NCBI GenBank assembly: GCA_012520915.1
Contig: JAAYNJ010000008.1
Coordinates: 1-49,641, forward strand
DNA from: Oscillospiraceae bacterium
Lineage (GTDB): Bacteria > Bacillota > Clostridia > Oscillospirales > Ruminococcaceae
Direction: 5' to 3'
DNA length: 49,641 bases
Under the pieces are notes generated by a model, which saw only the letters and a list, made by a program, of their open reading frames with translations, ran no database searches and was not told the origin of the DNA. Within the stretch, counting starts at the first letter, position 1. Each line of letters opens with the position of its first letter. Below are positions 1 through 8,259 of the stretch, piece after piece. The translations under genes were made by a program, and so were the position numbers.

Positions 1-494
1 CAGGAAATAAGTATATTGTTGTTCATTGCATATTTCAGTGCTTCAAATGTAGCAGTTCTCGCGGGGTCGGTTGTCATAGATACCGATCCGAAATGGAAAA
101 TCCGGCTCTGTCTGATTTTTTCATAATCTATTTCGGACGTTTGGAGCATAACATCGGCGGTATTGTCGCGGTAAAAAGAAAATTCACGATCGGCGGAATC
201 GTCAAGTGCGACCATGGCTAAAGTGGTCAGATAATCTTCTGACATAATCATACCCGAAACATCCACGCCCACACTGCTTATTGCATTTACCAAAAACCTA
301 CCGAAAATATCCCGACCCACCTTTCCGATAAATGCGGTTTTCTTTTCCAACTTTGACAGACCGGCCAAAACGTTTGCGGGCGCTCCTCCGGGATTACCTT
401 TTAGGTTTAGGCTACTGTCCTGTGGCTTGCTTTCCGTAAGAAAATCAACAAGACACTCTCCCAATGCAATAACATCATACTTCTTCTCTATCAC
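1..494 (-). CDS. PfkB-family carbohydrate kinase (fructokinase-like), 3' end outside window
   Basis: The N-terminal 164 residues of a ribokinase/PfkB-family sugar kinase are present; the ATP-binding C-terminal half lies beyond the window edge. The opening DVIALGECLVDF and the glycine-rich GNPGGAPANVLAGLSKL (about residues 34-50), followed by FIGKVGRDIFG, are the usual substrate-side signatures of fructokinase-like kinases that phosphorylate a free sugar with ATP in the cytoplasm. I start it at GTG 494, with GGAG nine bases upstream; no in-frame ATG fits better. It is transcribed away from a LacI-type regulator, and operator-like sites lie at both promoters, so it is probably induced by its own sugar. 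The true substrate cannot be read from the sequence. Confidence 0.9.
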   Translation of the reverse strand, partial: MIEKKYDVIALGECLVDFLTESKPQDSSLNLKGNPGGAPANVLAGLSKLEKKTAFIGKVGRDIFGRFLVNAISSVGVDVSGMIMSEDYLTTLAMVALDDSADREFSFYRDNTADVMLQTSEIDYEKIRQSRIFHFGSVSMTTDPARTATFEALKYAMNNNILIS

Positions 495-575
495 TGGTAC
501 ACACTCCGTTTTTAAGTAGTCACTTTACAATATTTCGCACAAAAAGTAAGAACAATGTTATGATTTTTTTAATAC

Positions 576-588
576 GTAACGGGTTAAC
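576..588. promoter_or_regulatory. Candidate LacI-family operator at the kinase promoter
   Basis: GTAACGGGTTAAC has inverted TAAC/GTTA arms and sits just after the predicted kinase transcription start. Its reverse complement, GTTAACCCGTTAC, resembles the site at 755-768 (GTTAATCGGTTTAC). Position and similarity suggest one repressor for both. This is inference from symmetry only. Confidence 0.45.
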
Positions 589-599
589 CTATTAAATTT

Positions 600-628
600 A
601 TTATCTTCCATATAAGAATTTTTGTCAA
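600..628 (-). promoter_or_regulatory. Sigma-A promoter of the sugar kinase
   Basis: On the minus strand TTGACA (628-623) and GATAAT (605-600) are separated by 17 bases, a near-consensus vegetative promoter. The predicted start, near 593, is immediately upstream of the operator-like site at 576-588. Confidence 0.7.
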
Positions 629-704
629 TATGTGATATTAGATGAATAGAAACTTTGTTTTTTGGTAATAGTGCATATGCTTCTTCTGTCAAATTCATGT
701 TGTA

Positions 705-732
705 TTGACATATTTGGATGTGCAGATACAAT
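705..732 (+). promoter_or_regulatory. Sigma-A promoter of the LacI-type regulator
   Basis: TTGACA (705-710) and TACAAT (727-732) are 16 bases apart. The predicted start near 739 gives a ~70-base leader that contains an operator-like palindrome. Confidence 0.65.
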
Positions 733-754
733 AATATTGAGATATAGTTAAAAT

Positions 755-768
755 GTTAATCGGTTTAC
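755..768. promoter_or_regulatory. Candidate autoregulatory LacI-family operator
   Basis: GTTAATCGGTTTAC is a 14-base imperfect palindrome (five of seven pairs) with the central CG typical of LacI/GalR-family operators. It lies 15-30 bases after the predicted start of the regulator's own transcript, so bound repressor would block transcription. Confidence 0.5.
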
Positions 769-809
769 AAACACTTTTCGTTTATTTCTTTAGTGGATGG
801 GGTTAATTT

Positions 810-1796
810 ATGCGACAACCTACGATTCATGATGTAGCAAAGCATGCCGGTGTTTCCAGCGCCACGGTTTCACATGTTCTCAACAACACTCGCAGAGTCT
901 CTGAGAAAACACGACTCCGAGTTATGGATAGTGTCAAAGAATTGGATTATAGACCTAATCTGCAAGCTCAGATGTTTCGATCGGGGAAAAAATATTTAAT
1001 CGGATTCATAGTACCTGATATTTCAAATAACTTTTGGGCGGTAATAATTGAAGCGATTGAGACGGTTCTTGCACGACAAGGCTATAAATTATTGCTGGTA
1101 AATACCAAGAAAACATATACCCGTGAGGTTGAGAACGTGCGAATTCTGTCCTCAGGAATATGTGACGGGCTTATTATTGCTTCAACGGTAACGGATTGGC
1201 GCGACTTGCAGGAAGTGCTACCCCATAATTACCCGATAGTGCTGCTGGACCGCAAGCTAAACGGATCACCATGGGAAAACCTGACCATATCAAACTACAA
1301 CTCCGTATATACCGGGGTTGAGCACCTCATTATCCACGGTCACTCGCGCATCGGATTCATTACCGGTCTGGAGCATCTAAGCACCAGTAAAGAGCGACTT
1401 TCGGCTTACAAGGATGCGTTGACGGAAAACAACATAAAAATTGATGATTCTATAATTCGTTATGGTGACTCAATGGCAATGAGTGTCTTTAGACATGTTG
1501 ATGCAATTTTAGAGGCGAACTGCACTGCCATAGTTGTTTCAAACAACGTTATGACTCAGGATACCGTCTATTATCTTACGGAAAAAGGCCTTCGGGTCGG
1601 CACTGATATTGTCGTATTAGGATACCGGGAACAGGGGCAAAACGACCACGATCTGCGCTTTATGAGTCTGATTTCTCAGCCAAGCGAAGAATTGGGACGT
1701 ATTGCGGGTGAACGTATACTGGCACATGTCGAAAATCCTGACACGATCATTCAAAATGTTGTTCTCTATAGCACATACACGAGACGAAGCGGTTAG
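810..1796 (+). CDS. LacI/GalR-family transcriptional repressor
   Basis: A 328-residue regulator of normal LacI-family length. Residues 4-50 form the helix-turn-helix and hinge (TIHDVAKHAGVSSATVSHVL, then RPN). The rest is a periplasmic-binding-protein-like effector domain: YLIGFIVPDISNNFW opens the first lobe, and an HSRIGFITG segment follows in the second. ATG 810 has a GGATGGGG ribosome-binding site. It is divergent from a PfkB sugar kinase across a 315-base region with paired operator-like sites, so the kinase's sugar or a related compound is the likely inducer and autoregulation is likely. The effector cannot be assigned. Confidence 0.93.
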   Translation: MRQPTIHDVAKHAGVSSATVSHVLNNTRRVSEKTRLRVMDSVKELDYRPNLQAQMFRSGKKYLIGFIVPDISNNFWAVIIEAIETVLARQGYKLLLVNTKKTYTREVENVRILSSGICDGLIIASTVTDWRDLQEVLPHNYPIVLLDRKLNGSPWENLTISNYNSVYTGVEHLIIHGHSRIGFITGLEHLSTSKERLSAYKDALTENNIKIDDSIIRYGDSMAMSVFRHVDAILEANCTAIVVSNNVMTQDTVYYLTEKGLRVGTDIVVLGYREQGQNDHDLRFMSLISQPSEELGRIAGERILAHVENPDTIIQNVVLYSTYTRRSG

Positions 1797-2036
1797 GAAG
1801 ATTAGAAAGCCAACTGTTTGAAAAAGACACCTGATTGTGCCACTGATCCTTATAGATAGAAGCCATATTGCCATGCCGATGCCACTTCCAGAAAAGTCAT
1901 CTTAATACTATTTTGATATTCTCATATAAACTATATTTGCTTTCCATTAAACAGGATATGTGGTGCATTAAACCGGAAATTGTTGCGCATTTAATTATAA
2001 AAATTCAGTTTTAACCATACAGCATCTGTTTAAAAT

Positions 2037-2069
2037 CCCGGGTTGCAAGGGAAATCTTTACAACCCGGG
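2037..2069. terminator. Bidirectional hairpin between convergent genes
   Basis: Perfect nine-pair stem CCCGGGTTG (2037-2045) / CAACCCGGG (2061-2069), flanked by A-rich and T-rich bases. It lies between the regulator ending at 1796 and the minus-strand lipoprotein ending at 2098, so it may serve both. The U-tracts are short. Nothing else is evident in 1797-2097. Confidence 0.6.
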
Positions 2070-2097
2070 GTTTAACACTTTATACCCTAAAACGGAA

Positions 2098-2652
2098 TTA
2101 CTCTGTCAATGTTTCGCCGTATTCTTCAAAAATATTTAAAAAATATTCCGCAAGCCCCTTGCACCACAACTCTTCCGGGTTTCCGTCCACATAAAAATAT
2201 ATCCTTTCTCCGCTCGCATATTCCGCTTTAAAAAACACGGGCGAATAGGGGGGCGGAAGCGCGGATGTATGTTTATCCGTTCCGTTAAGCGCGGACAGAT
2301 TAAATTTTTCAATGAGCTCTTGAGCGCCGCCGAGCACTTCCTCGCCGACCTTTATGCCTGTGTCGCAACTGTCTTTTTCGCTCAGTATAAGCTCGTTGTT
2401 TTGGTTTCGTTCAAGTTTAATCCGCAGGCAATCGTAATCATAGTTTTCGTCATCTGTCATGTAAAAAAACTCGGTCTCCATTGACGTCAAATCCTTTGAA
2501 TTAATCACTTTCGGCGCGTCAAAACTTCTTTCAACAGTTCCTCCGCATTGAATTTCTTCGTCCCTTTTAATATCGCTACCTCCTTTACCGGTGCAGGCGC
2601 TGAGCGCCGATATAAGAATAATTATTATCAAAAAATTTATTAAACGATTTAT
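2098..2652 (-). CDS. Small lipoprotein of unknown function with an apparent ATA start
   Basis: The reading frame encodes a lipoprotein signal: N-R-L-I-N, a hydrophobic run, then lipobox LSAC, followed by an acidic mature domain of about 160 residues that I do not recognise. The only strong ribosome-binding site, AGGAGG at 2661-2666, is six bases from an in-frame ATA (2652-2650). Starting there gives an ideal type II signal peptide. No in-frame ATG, GTG or TTG lies nearby; the nearest is a TTG at 2721 with no visible ribosome-binding site, and it would add a non-signal N-terminus. So either a rare ATA start is used or an ATG has mutated. A second unrelated lipoprotein (3225-4424) lies upstream on the same strand. 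Confidence 0.65.
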   Translation of the reverse strand: MNRLINFLIIIILISALSACTGKGGSDIKRDEEIQCGGTVERSFDAPKVINSKDLTSMETEFFYMTDDENYDYDCLRIKLERNQNNELILSEKDSCDTGIKVGEEVLGGAQELIEKFNLSALNGTDKHTSALPPPYSPVFFKAEYASGERIYFYVDGNPEELWCKGLAEYFLNIFEEYGETLTE

Positions 2653-2760
2653 GGCACACCTCCTTTGTTTTTTCGCAGTATTTGTTTGACAAGTGGGGAC
2701 CGAATGATTACGGAATGGCAAACTGGAATATTTTAAGTTTCGCTATGGAATTAAATATTA

Positions 2761-3129
2761 TTATCTTATAATCGCTTTCAAAATCAGTACTATGATTAAG
2801 AGCCAAACCGAAAGAATGGGAAGCGCATAATACCATTTTTTCGGTTTGCCGTTCTGCCACATTCCTTCCGCCTGTTTGCGGCTTTTTTCAAGCACTTGAT
2901 TGGGAATAAGTTTTACTGTTAACGCAACAAGCATCGGCAACAGGATAATGTCATCCAAATATCCGAGTACGGGTATAAAATCGGGTATTAAATCGATTGG
3001 AGACAGGGCATACGCTACGGTAATTCCGGCCAACACTTTAGCCAAACACGGGGTGTCTTTATCTTTCAATGCCAAAAACAAAGCGGGAATATCCGTTTTA
3101 AGCTTTTTGGCCCGTTCCTTAAGATTCAT
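2761..3129 (-). CDS. DUF1232 (YkvA-like) membrane protein
   Basis: A 122-residue protein with the recognisable DUF1232 core: a short basic N-terminus, then VAYALSPIDLIPDFIPVLG followed by LDDIILLP, which forms a hydrophobic hairpin. The C-terminus ends in a further transmembrane segment (YYALPILSVWLLIIVLILKA). The molecular role of the family is not established. ATG 3129 has GGAG at a suitable distance. It lies between two lipoprotein genes on the same strand with gaps of about 100 bases, so a loose transcription unit is possible. Confidence 0.85.
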   Translation of the reverse strand: MNLKERAKKLKTDIPALFLALKDKDTPCLAKVLAGITVAYALSPIDLIPDFIPVLGYLDDIILLPMLVALTVKLIPNQVLEKSRKQAEGMWQNGKPKKWYYALPILSVWLLIIVLILKAIIR

Positions 3130-3224
3130 TAAAATTATCTCCGCAAATTACGACTCGTTTCCCGTTCCATCAGCGGTTTTAATTAAAACCCTCAAAATCG
3201 GCAAAGCGTGGTTTTACGCCGTTT

Positions 3225-4424
3225 CTATTTATACTCCAAATCCTGTTCTTTATCGAATATATAACTGTAAAAGTAGGCGTTTGGGTCGTTCTCCGGGGTC
3301 AGATACCACATGCCGTCGCTGTTCTGCATTAAAATGAGATTTTCCTTTTCTTTTTCTTCTATGATATTTCTTTTGCAGTCGATTTCATAACATGTTCTGC
3401 TGAATGTGTATTCGGGTTTTTCCTCGAACATTAAACTGACGCCGTCGCTGCCTTCACATACACGATAACTGAGCTTTCCGTCTTTTATTTCAATAGGAAA
3501 CGCATACTCCCGAAGTTCGTCGTTTTCATACTCGTTAATGTTTCCGCTTTTGACGGCTCCGGTATAGTTGAAACAGAATTTACCCTCTTTATAGAAATCG
3601 GTTCGTCTCATAAAATACGGTATGGTTTTTATATCCCCCTCAAAGTCGAGACAGATATCCCAGGTGTAAACTCCGTCTTCCGGAAACTTGTCAAATCTCT
3701 TTTTTCCGTAAATCTCGTAGGAGTTCCATGCCCTGTTCGGCGTCCGCTCATTCTGATAGTTTCCGCTCTCCGCGAGATAATCCGTCAATATTCGCGGATC
3801 AAAGAATTCATCATCCTGAATGGCGAATTCAATATTAAAACCCGAAATCGGCGCGTTCTTTAAAAAGGCTTCGGCGCGTTCATCTTCATCCGCCTGATTA
3901 AATATAACCGGCAACATATCCTCAATATCGATGTAGGAATTCGTCTTATCGCTTTTTCCGTCTATTGCTACATCGTGAGAGTGAATTGTGATACACGCCT
4001 TTGCCCCCTGAACGGTAAACTCTCCGAAAAAGCCATAGCGTTCGCAATAGGGTTTAAGCTGTTCTTTGATATGCTCGTTTAAATCGAATATATAATAGTT
4101 TGAATATATTATACCGGTTTCAAGATCGGCTATTGCCTTATATTCCGCTTTGTCCGCGGTGAAATTTACTGTAACCGCATTTGCGGGAAAGCGTCCTCCG
4201 TAAATCAACGAACCTTCCTCTGCGGCTTCCGTCATATAAAAGCTTTTCACTTCAATGTTTTTTGAGGGAATCGACGACAAAAACTCCTCCAAAAGAGGCT
4301 TTCCCCGTTCAACAATTTTATCTTCCTGCCCGCCAGTATATTTATCGCGCCCCATGCATCCGGCAACACATGGAATTATTAAAAATAACGCAAGGAATAT
4401 AGCGAGAATAACGCGCTTGTTCAT
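3225..4424 (-). CDS. Lipoprotein of unknown function
   Basis: A 399-residue exported protein. Residues 1-23 are a type II signal peptide ending in lipobox V-A-G-C, so Cys23 is the likely lipidation and anchoring site. The mature part is acidic and aromatic-rich, with no motif I recognise; no repeats or catalytic signature are visible. ATG 4424 follows GAGGTG. A TTGCCA-N18-TATACT promoter upstream on the same strand could drive this gene and the two after it. The function is not inferred. Confidence 0.8.
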   Translation of the reverse strand: MNKRVILAIFLALFLIIPCVAGCMGRDKYTGGQEDKIVERGKPLLEEFLSSIPSKNIEVKSFYMTEAAEEGSLIYGGRFPANAVTVNFTADKAEYKAIADLETGIIYSNYYIFDLNEHIKEQLKPYCERYGFFGEFTVQGAKACITIHSHDVAIDGKSDKTNSYIDIEDMLPVIFNQADEDERAEAFLKNAPISGFNIEFAIQDDEFFDPRILTDYLAESGNYQNERTPNRAWNSYEIYGKKRFDKFPEDGVYTWDICLDFEGDIKTIPYFMRRTDFYKEGKFCFNYTGAVKSGNINEYENDELREYAFPIEIKDGKLSYRVCEGSDGVSLMFEEKPEYTFSRTCYEIDCKRNIIEEKEKENLILMQNSDGMWYLTPENDPNAYFYSYIFDKEQDLEYK

Positions 4425-4509
4425 TAATTTTTACACCTCAACGAATTTGTCGGTTTCAGAACAGCATCCGTGCAGCCAAGCTGCTGATTATCGGAGTGTT
4501 TTCCCCTTT

Positions 4510-4539
4510 AGTATAATTATGACACCCGTTCTATGGCAA
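4510..4539 (-). promoter_or_regulatory. Sigma-A promoter of the lipoprotein gene
   Basis: On the minus strand TTGCCA (4539-4534) and TATACT (4515-4510) are 18 bases apart, each one mismatch from consensus. The predicted leader is about 80 bases. Confidence 0.55.
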
Positions 4540-4604
4540 GTCATAGAAATCTTTACTTTAATATTAAAAGCAGTTTAACAAAGACTTTTTCATCTGCCTT
4601 TCGG

Positions 4605-4634
4605 TTGACATAGAGGGGTATATTTATTTAAAAT
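4605..4634 (+). promoter_or_regulatory. Sigma-A promoter of the TRAP permease gene
   Basis: TTGACA (4605-4610) and TAAAAT (4629-4634) are 18 bases apart. The predicted leader is about 147 bases. No riboswitch-like fold was recognised in it. Confidence 0.55.
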
Positions 4635-4787
4635 GTTCTCACCGTATTTAATCGGCGCAGTTTACCGACCGCCTTTTCTTTTGCGATTATTCTGCCTTTG
4701 CGAAATCTTCCTACATTAATCTACTGAAAAACGCCTTTGAAATGCTTCCTGAAAAAAGACAATAAGACAGAAAAGGAAAAGACGCTT

Positions 4788-6155
4788 ATGAATATACCGA
4801 TAGAATTAACATACCTTTTTGTCCTTCTTATTACAATTGTAGTTGTTTTTGTTATTTATAAAAGACCCATCTATGAGGCGATGTTCATCGGTTTCCTGGT
4901 TATGGTCGTGGCTTTTGGCCGTTTTGACAAGATACTGGATTATTTGGTGAAACCGATGACAAACACCCTGTTCTACGCAATAGTCGCCTTTTTAACACTT
5001 GCCTTTGTATTCGGTGAAACCAATGTGGTCAAATACGTTATCGACTTTATCCTGTCAATAGTCGGCAGGTTTAAAGGCGGAGCGGGATGGGTAACCTTAA
5101 TCTCCAGCGCCTTTATGGCATCATTGTCCGGCACGGGACCGGGGAATGTGGCGGCAACCGGCGTCTTCACCATACCGGCAATGATTAATACCAAGTTCCC
5201 GAGGGAATTGGCGGCGACTACGGAAATGGCGGCAAGTTCGCTGGGACCTGCGATTCCCCCCTCCGGAACCATTCTTTTGGCTTTCGGAGTTTTGGACGCG
5301 CTTTATCCCGGAGAGTATGAGCTGTCAACCTACTGGATGGCGGTATGGGGGGTCGGACTATGGTATATTCTCCAAAGAGCCATAACCCTTTACGGCTTCA
5401 TAAGAATCTACAAGGTGGAAGCCGTGCCGAAAGAAGAGAGACCGGTTTTGAAGGAGACGGTAAAAAAAGGCTGGAAAGCATTGCTGGTTCCTTTAATAAT
5501 ATTTCTGCCCCTATTTTTGGACTTTATGTTTAAAGACACTTTTTTTACCGCCAGATTGGGAGCGGACGGTGCAAACGCCCTGTCCAATTCGGTAATACTT
5601 TTCACCCCGGGAGTGGCAACCATCTATGCGCTTATTATCAGCAGGAAAGACTTAAAAGAAGGTCTTAGCCCGAAGGGAATTTATAATTTATTTAAAAAGG
5701 GAATTACTCACATTGTGCCTGTAGCCGCCACGGTATATTTTGCCTATTGTTTATCGGCCTTGTTTTCGGATGCGGATGTAGGAGCTGCGCTGGGGGAATA
5801 TATAGCGTCTTTTAACCTCAACAGAATACAGCTGTCAATATTCTTTCCGATTTTTACGGCCTTTTTAGGGATGTTTCTTACGGGGTCCGCACAGGTTGCG
5901 ATATTCGGCGGCATGATAGTGGCGGGTTTGGTTGCCGTGGGAGTTGACCCGTTATTGGCTGCGGCGGTTTTGCCCGGGATAACGGGTTCCATAGACGGAA
6001 TGACCCCGCCTCTCTCGTTGTCCATGTATGCGGCTATAGGCATAGCGAAATCCAAAGTGAAAGAGACCTCCTTGCTTGCCCTGGTTTGGGCAATATGCCA
6101 TCTTGTTTTTGCCGTCTTGATTCTGCTGGGGATTTTGCCGGTTCTGTTTATCTGA
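4788..6155 (+). CDS. TRAP-type transporter large permease (DctM-like)
   Basis: A 455-residue polytopic membrane protein with about a dozen hydrophobic segments. It carries TRAP large-subunit signatures: GPGNVAATGVFTIP, then AASSLGPAIPPSGT, and the C-terminal GSIDGMTPPLSLSMYAAIGIA. In known TRAP systems this subunit moves an organic acid with sodium, using a small membrane subunit and an extracellular binding protein. I start it at ATG 4788 (GGAAAAG upstream) rather than an in-frame ATG 17 codons earlier. The only partner here is an 86-residue two-helix protein twelve bases downstream; no DctP-like or TAXI binding protein is in the window. Substrate unknown. Confidence 0.85.
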   Translation: MNIPIELTYLFVLLITIVVVFVIYKRPIYEAMFIGFLVMVVAFGRFDKILDYLVKPMTNTLFYAIVAFLTLAFVFGETNVVKYVIDFILSIVGRFKGGAGWVTLISSAFMASLSGTGPGNVAATGVFTIPAMINTKFPRELAATTEMAASSLGPAIPPSGTILLAFGVLDALYPGEYELSTYWMAVWGVGLWYILQRAITLYGFIRIYKVEAVPKEERPVLKETVKKGWKALLVPLIIFLPLFLDFMFKDTFFTARLGADGANALSNSVILFTPGVATIYALIISRKDLKEGLSPKGIYNLFKKGITHIVPVAATVYFAYCLSALFSDADVGAALGEYIASFNLNRIQLSIFFPIFTAFLGMFLTGSAQVAIFGGMIVAGLVAVGVDPLLAAAVLPGITGSIDGMTPPLSLSMYAAIGIAKSKVKETSLLALVWAICHLVFAVLILLGILPVLFI

Positions 6156-6167
6156 AGGAGTGAAAAA

Positions 6168-6428
6168 ATGAGAGACAGATTGTCAAAACTTATAGAGTCC
6201 TTATTCAGCATATTTCTTATTGTCGCCATTTTAGGAGGAGGCGTAGTATTTCTGATGTATGTCACGGGGATTATTGCGGGAGGGGATTTCGGGAATACCC
6301 TTGCCCTAAATGCGAGGAACGTGATGATTCCGTTTTTTATCAGATCCGCAGCGATAGCAATACTGTTGGGTTTGGTACACCACTATGTAACCGGAGAACA
6401 CGCTTTAACGCTCGATGAAAACGAGTGA
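6168..6428 (+). CDS. Two-helix membrane protein paired with the TRAP permease
   Basis: An 86-residue protein with two predicted membrane helices (about residues 12-34 and 51-70), an extracellular-type loop and an acidic tail. It starts twelve bases after the TRAP permease, with a GGAG ribosome-binding site at good spacing, so the two are co-expressed. It occupies the genetic position of the TRAP small subunit (DctQ), but that family usually has four helices and about 160 residues. I do not recognise the family; a reduced accessory subunit is the best guess. Confidence 0.75.
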   Translation: MRDRLSKLIESLFSIFLIVAILGGGVVFLMYVTGIIAGGDFGNTLALNARNVMIPFFIRSAAIAILLGLVHHYVTGEHALTLDENE

Positions 6429-6480
6429 GGAACGCCCCGCCGACATATGAAGAAAAAGGCCCATATATACTTTAAATGAG

Positions 6481-6534
6481 AAAGATGCCCCACGCTTTAT
6501 AATTATAATTTGTTAAGCGCGGGACATCTTTTTT
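6481..6534 (+). terminator. Intrinsic terminator after the TRAP genes
   Basis: A long stem, AAAGATG..CCC..CGCTT (6481-6497) with AAGCG..GGGACATCTTT (6515-6531), is followed by a run of T ending at 6534. Confidence 0.8.
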
Positions 6535-6924
6535 GATTGCTTTTATCTGATATCTTAGAATCGCGTATTTTAGGGGATTATTAAAACACAAACGCAATTC
6601 TATTATTCTACAATAAAAATTGTTTTTCTATGATTTCGATACGGAAAGCAAATCGTCAACTATATCCATAGGTTTAAGTTTTGAATTTTGAGCGTTCAGC
6701 CAATGGTGTAAGTATACAGAGTATAATCCGACTGTTTCCAAAGGGGCCGATTTCGGTTCCCTTTAAGTTTAGGATACGTCTTTTCCTCTGAAACGGCGCC
6801 TCACTTCTCTAAGAGCTTTTTCGCAGGGAATATACGACGAATGACACGCTTTAGCGAGACCGATTTATAAGCGCTTTTTTAAGGTGTTTAAAGCAAAAGG
6901 AAAATAGATAATTGTGCATGAATC
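6535..6924. other. Intergenic stretch with no recognisable feature
   Basis: No reading frame with a ribosome-binding site, no strong hairpin and no repeat was seen here. It separates the TRAP unit from the pilus-like operon. Confidence 0.5.
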
Positions 6925-6933
6925 TGTTATAAT
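6925..6933 (+). promoter_or_regulatory. Extended -10 promoter of the pilus-like operon
   Basis: TGTTATAAT is a perfect extended -10 element (TGN followed by TATAAT). No good -35 lies 17 bases upstream, as is common for this promoter type. Its predicted start is ~93 bases before the first codon at 7033. Confidence 0.45.
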
Positions 6934-7032
6934 CGTGAGAGGAAATAAACAAGCCGAAACACAGGCGGAACTTCGGTGCCGGTGCCGGGTATATGACTTG
7001 TGAATCGGTCGGATTGGGTGGGGAATTTGAGA

Positions 7033-8217
7033 ATGAAAAATCTGGATATTAACGTTTTTAGCGAATTGAATATTTTGCTCAACGGCGTGGATGTTGTCGA
7101 ACCTATCCGCGCATCCAAGAGAAAAATGGCGCTGCTCGAGTATCTGATTCTAAATAACCAAAGACCCGTGTCCGTCGCCCGCCTGGCGGAAGTGATATGG
7201 GGTGAAGACGAAGAAATCAATGTCGAGAATGCGCTTAAGACATTGGTCAGCCGCCTGCGAAAGGATTTGGAAGAATACGAACTTGACGGGGCGATTGTTA
7301 CGGTGCCGAGCGGTTATATGTGGGGGCCGGAGCAACCGACTCAGATAGACGCGTTTCGCATGGAGGAAATCTCCGAAGCCGTTTCAAATGTTGAAACTCT
7401 TAAACCGTATGTGAGAGACCAGTTTGAGGAATTTCTTTCCCTCTATACGGGTGATTTATTGCCGAATTCAAGCCTGGACAAATGGATTGCTCCGAAAAGC
7501 TACTATTACCACGACCTTTATCTTAAAACAGTCCATCAGTACATCGAGTTGCTGAAAAAGGAAAAAGAGTATGGGGAGATAATCCGCGTATGTAAAATCG
7601 CGCTGGATATCGATCCTTTCGACTCCATGATAAATCTGGAACTGATGTCCGCGCTGCTGAAAACCGGAAAGAGCAAGGAGGCGCTGGAACAATACCAGAA
7701 CACGACAAACCTTCAATACACGCATTTGGGGTTAAAGCCCTCGGAAGAAATTTTAAATTTTTATAAAGAACTGATTAAAGGTGAAAAAAGCTCCGAAGCG
7801 GAGATTGAGGAAATCTGCAAAGAACTGCGGAGGGGAATGCCGGACCCGGGTGCGTTTGTGTGTGAATACGCTATTTTCAAAGACGTCTATCACCTGCAGA
7901 TGCGGAATCTGAAGCGCATGGGAACCGCGATGTTTTTGGCATTGGTGGACGTGCGCCGGATGGACAACAAGGAGATGGAGGCGCTTGAAATAAAACAGGT
8001 GATGGCCCGGACGCTGGATGTGATGCGTGAGAGTCTGCGCCAGGGGGATACGATTTCCCGCTACAGCCCCCTGCAGTATGTTGTATTGCTTCCTTCGGTG
8101 ACCAGTTCGGTAACGGGGCGCACGGTAATAGAACGGGTAAAAAGGCTGTTTTACAGCAACAGCAAAAACGCCAAATATATCTTCAGCTGCAAGGTTGTAC
8201 CGCTGGAGATGGATTGA
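7033..8217 (+). CDS. BTAD-type transcriptional regulator with a degenerate GGDEF-like C-terminus
   Basis: A 394-residue protein. Residues ~1-95 form an OmpR/SARP-type winged helix (ALLEYLILNNQRPVSVARLAEVIW, described by its start and VSRLRKDL). Residues ~110-255 are a TPR-like bacterial transcriptional activator domain ending LGLKPSEEIL. The last ~110 residues look like a worn GGDEF fold: RQGDTISRYSPLQYVVLLP aligns with the RxxD...RYGGDEFVVLLP region of diguanylate cyclases, but the catalytic motif is lost, so it should bind or dimerise rather than make c-di-GMP. ATG 7033 follows GGGTGGGG. The next gene starts 42 bases on, and the regulator probably controls its own operon. Confidence 0.8.
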   Translation: MKNLDINVFSELNILLNGVDVVEPIRASKRKMALLEYLILNNQRPVSVARLAEVIWGEDEEINVENALKTLVSRLRKDLEEYELDGAIVTVPSGYMWGPEQPTQIDAFRMEEISEAVSNVETLKPYVRDQFEEFLSLYTGDLLPNSSLDKWIAPKSYYYHDLYLKTVHQYIELLKKEKEYGEIIRVCKIALDIDPFDSMINLELMSALLKTGKSKEALEQYQNTTNLQYTHLGLKPSEEILNFYKELIKGEKSSEAEIEEICKELRRGMPDPGAFVCEYAIFKDVYHLQMRNLKRMGTAMFLALVDVRRMDNKEMEALEIKQVMARTLDVMRESLRQGDTISRYSPLQYVVLLPSVTSSVTGRTVIERVKRLFYSNSKNAKYIFSCKVVPLEMD

Positions 8218-8259
8218 TTGTTGAGTCCGTCCGGAAAAAGTGAAACGGGAGGACGTTTT

